Shown here: piece by piece, positions 62,949-64,000 of the stretch | Layout: every line of letters starts with the position of its first letter | How positions within the stretch are numbered: the stretch's first letter is position 1 | NCBI GenBank assembly: GCA_051954935.1 | Contig: JBQCHG010000082.1 | Span: 1-64,000, forward strand | Origin: 66-474 sp051954935 | GTDB taxonomy: Bacteria; Pseudomonadota; Gammaproteobacteria; Xanthomonadales; Rhodanobacteraceae | DNA: 64,000 bases | Direction: 5' to 3' | The notes under the pieces: generated by a model | The model's input: the letters and a program-made list of their open reading frames with translations, nothing else | Told to the model about the DNA's origin: nothing | Databases searched by the model: none | Program-made: the position numbers and the translations under genes

Positions 62949-64000
62949 TTATTCAGAGGCGCACTGGCTCATCAGCCATTGCGTGAGCAGCGGCACCGGG
63001 CGGCCGGTGGCATAGCCCTTGCGGCCTTCGTCCCACGCCGTGCCGGCGACGTCCAGGTGCGCCCACGGCGTGCCCTCGGTGAAGCGCGAGAGGAAGCACG
63101 CAGCGGTGATCGCACCGGCGCTCTTGCCGCCAATATTGGCGATGTCCGCAAAGGCAGACTCCAGCTGGTTGCGGTAGTCGTCCCACAGCGGCAGGCGCCA
63201 GGCGCGATCCAGCGTGGCATAGCCCGCATCGAGCAGTTCGTTGGCGAGCTTGTCGTCGGCACTGAACAGACCGGTCGCGTGCTTGCCCAGCGCTATCACG
63301 CAGGCGCCGGTAAGCGTGGCCGCGTCCACGATCGCCTGCGGTTCGAAGCGTTTGGTGTAGGCCAGCGCGTCGCACAGGATCAGGCGGCCTTCCGCGTCGG
63401 TATTGAGCACTTCCACGGTGAGGCCGGACAAAGTGGTGAGCACGTCGCTCGGACGATAGCTGCCGCCGTCGGGCATGTTCTCCACCGCCGGAACCACGCA
63501 GACCAGATTGATCGGCAGCTTCATCTCGACCGCGGCGAGGAACGCGCCGAGCACGCCGGCGGCGCCGCACATGTCGTATTTCATCTCCTCCATCGAACCG
63601 GTCGGCTTCAGGTTCATGCCGCCGGTGTCGAAGGTGACGCCCTTGCCGACCAGCGCGAAGGGTTTCGCATTCTTGGCGCCGCGATACTGCAGCACGATCA
63701 GCTTGGGCGGGTTGGCAGAACCCTGCGCGACGGCCAGCAGCGCGCCCATGCCGAGTTCGCGCATGCGATCGCGCTCCAGCACCTCCAGTGTGACCTCGGC
63801 ATGCGCATCGGCGATGCCCCGCGCGCGTTCCGCCAAGTACGCCGGCGTGCACAGGTTCGGCGGTAGGCAGCCGAGTTCGCGCGCGAATTCGACGCCCTTG
63901 GCGATCGCTCGCGCCTGTTCCAGCGTCTTCTCATCCGCCCCGGCCAGCTCGACGCGCTTCAACTGCGCGCGTTTGCCGTTCGGCTTGACGGTCGCGGTGT
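62949..64000 (-). CDS. pepA: Leucyl aminopeptidase PepA (5' part beyond the window)
   Basis: Zinc/manganese M17 aminopeptidase. About 350 codons are visible; the frame is open at the right edge and the N-terminal domain (about 140 residues) lies outside. The catalytic domain is clear: GKGVTFDTGGMNLKPTGSME, MKYDMCGAAGVLGAF and the signature VLNTDAEGRLILCDALAY. The C-terminus GTAWDEGRKGYATGRPVPLL and a short tail close the family. A TTG within the frame at 63962 is not the real start. Confidence 0.96.
   Translation of the reverse strand, partial: TATVKPNGKRAQLKRVELAGADEKTLEQARAIAKGVEFARELGCLPPNLCTPAYLAERARGIADAHAEVTLEVLERDRMRELGMGALLAVAQGSANPPKLIVLQYRGAKNAKPFALVGKGVTFDTGGMNLKPTGSMEEMKYDMCGAAGVLGAFLAAVEMKLPINLVCVVPAVENMPDGGSYRPSDVLTTLSGLTVEVLNTDAEGRLILCDALAYTKRFEPQAIVDAATLTGACVIALGKHATGLFSADDKLANELLDAGYATLDRAWRLPLWDDYRNQLESAFADIANIGGKSAGAITAACFLSRFTEGTPWAHLDVAGTAWDEGRKGYATGRPVPLLTQWLMSQCASE

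Overview
The window is high-GC chromosomal DNA from a gammaproteobacterium of the Xanthomonadales/Lysobacterales, most likely near Rhodanobacteraceae or Xanthomonadaceae. The evidence is gene order: a complete division and cell-wall (dcw) cluster with no murD between mraY and ftsW, secA / M23 peptidase / dciA / lpxC beyond ftsZ, a type II secretion locus in the Xanthomonas xps order (E-F-G-H-I-J-K-L-M-N-D), and many palindromic extragenic repeats of kinds common in that order. No tRNA, rRNA, CRISPR array, insertion sequence or prophage was seen. Family assignments come from reading the proteins by eye, without a database search.

Layout. 0.3-3.1 kb: secA (minus). 3.3-4.9 kb: LytM/M23 peptidase (minus) diverging from dciA (plus), with a dispersed repeat between them. 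5.1-22.2 kb: lpxC, then the dcw cluster on the minus strand, transcribed mraZ-rsmH-ftsL-ftsI-murE-murF-mraY-ftsW-murG-murC-ddl-ftsQ-ftsA-ftsZ. Most junctions overlap, often as ATGA. The cluster begins with a putative MraZ operator, five TGGG-like boxes at exact 10-bp spacing. 22.6-23.8 kb: RNase P RNA and rsmI (minus). 23.9-28.0 kb: lpoA-yraN-dolP and a FAD-linked oxidase (plus). 28.0-29.1 kb: a UDG-family protein and a Coa1-family membrane protein.

29.1-36.8 kb (minus): nrdR and glyA, then ribD - FMN riboswitch with terminator - ribE - ribB (degenerate RibA half) - ribH - nusB - thiL - pgpA. 36.8-41.7 kb: a DUF817 membrane protein, ettA (plus), a WYL-like small protein, the queuosine-precursor transporter yhhQ, and a GT2 glycosyltransferase. 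41.7-52.8 kb (minus): the type II secretion operon gspEFGHIJKLMND. Its secretin is predicted to be a lipoprotein and ends in a SPOR-type domain. Its GspE ATPase lacks the usual four zinc cysteines. 53.0-56.8 kb: a small secreted Ser/Met-rich protein, a decayed 3' fragment of sdaA, an unusual metallo-beta-lactamase-fold protein, and intact sdaA. 57.0-62.7 kb: a glutaredoxin-like protein, a REP pair, yceI-yceJ-yceI, and a large hybrid two-component sensor. 62.9 kb to the end: the 3' part of pepA.

How it works together. The first 22 kb covers peptidoglycan precursor synthesis, division, lipid A commitment, protein export and helicase loading. The missing murD suggests the D-glutamate step uses the MurD2/MurL route described in Xanthomonas. 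LpoA adds a regulator of peptidoglycan synthesis. The riboflavin block is controlled by FMN downstream of ribD. The secretion operon has its own putative promoter behind a strong terminator. The most noteworthy observations are the SPOR-tailed secretin, the missing murD, the MraZ operator with a palindromic promoter spacer, the sdaA remnant beside an apparently foreign gene, and REP copies that supply stop codons to three genes.
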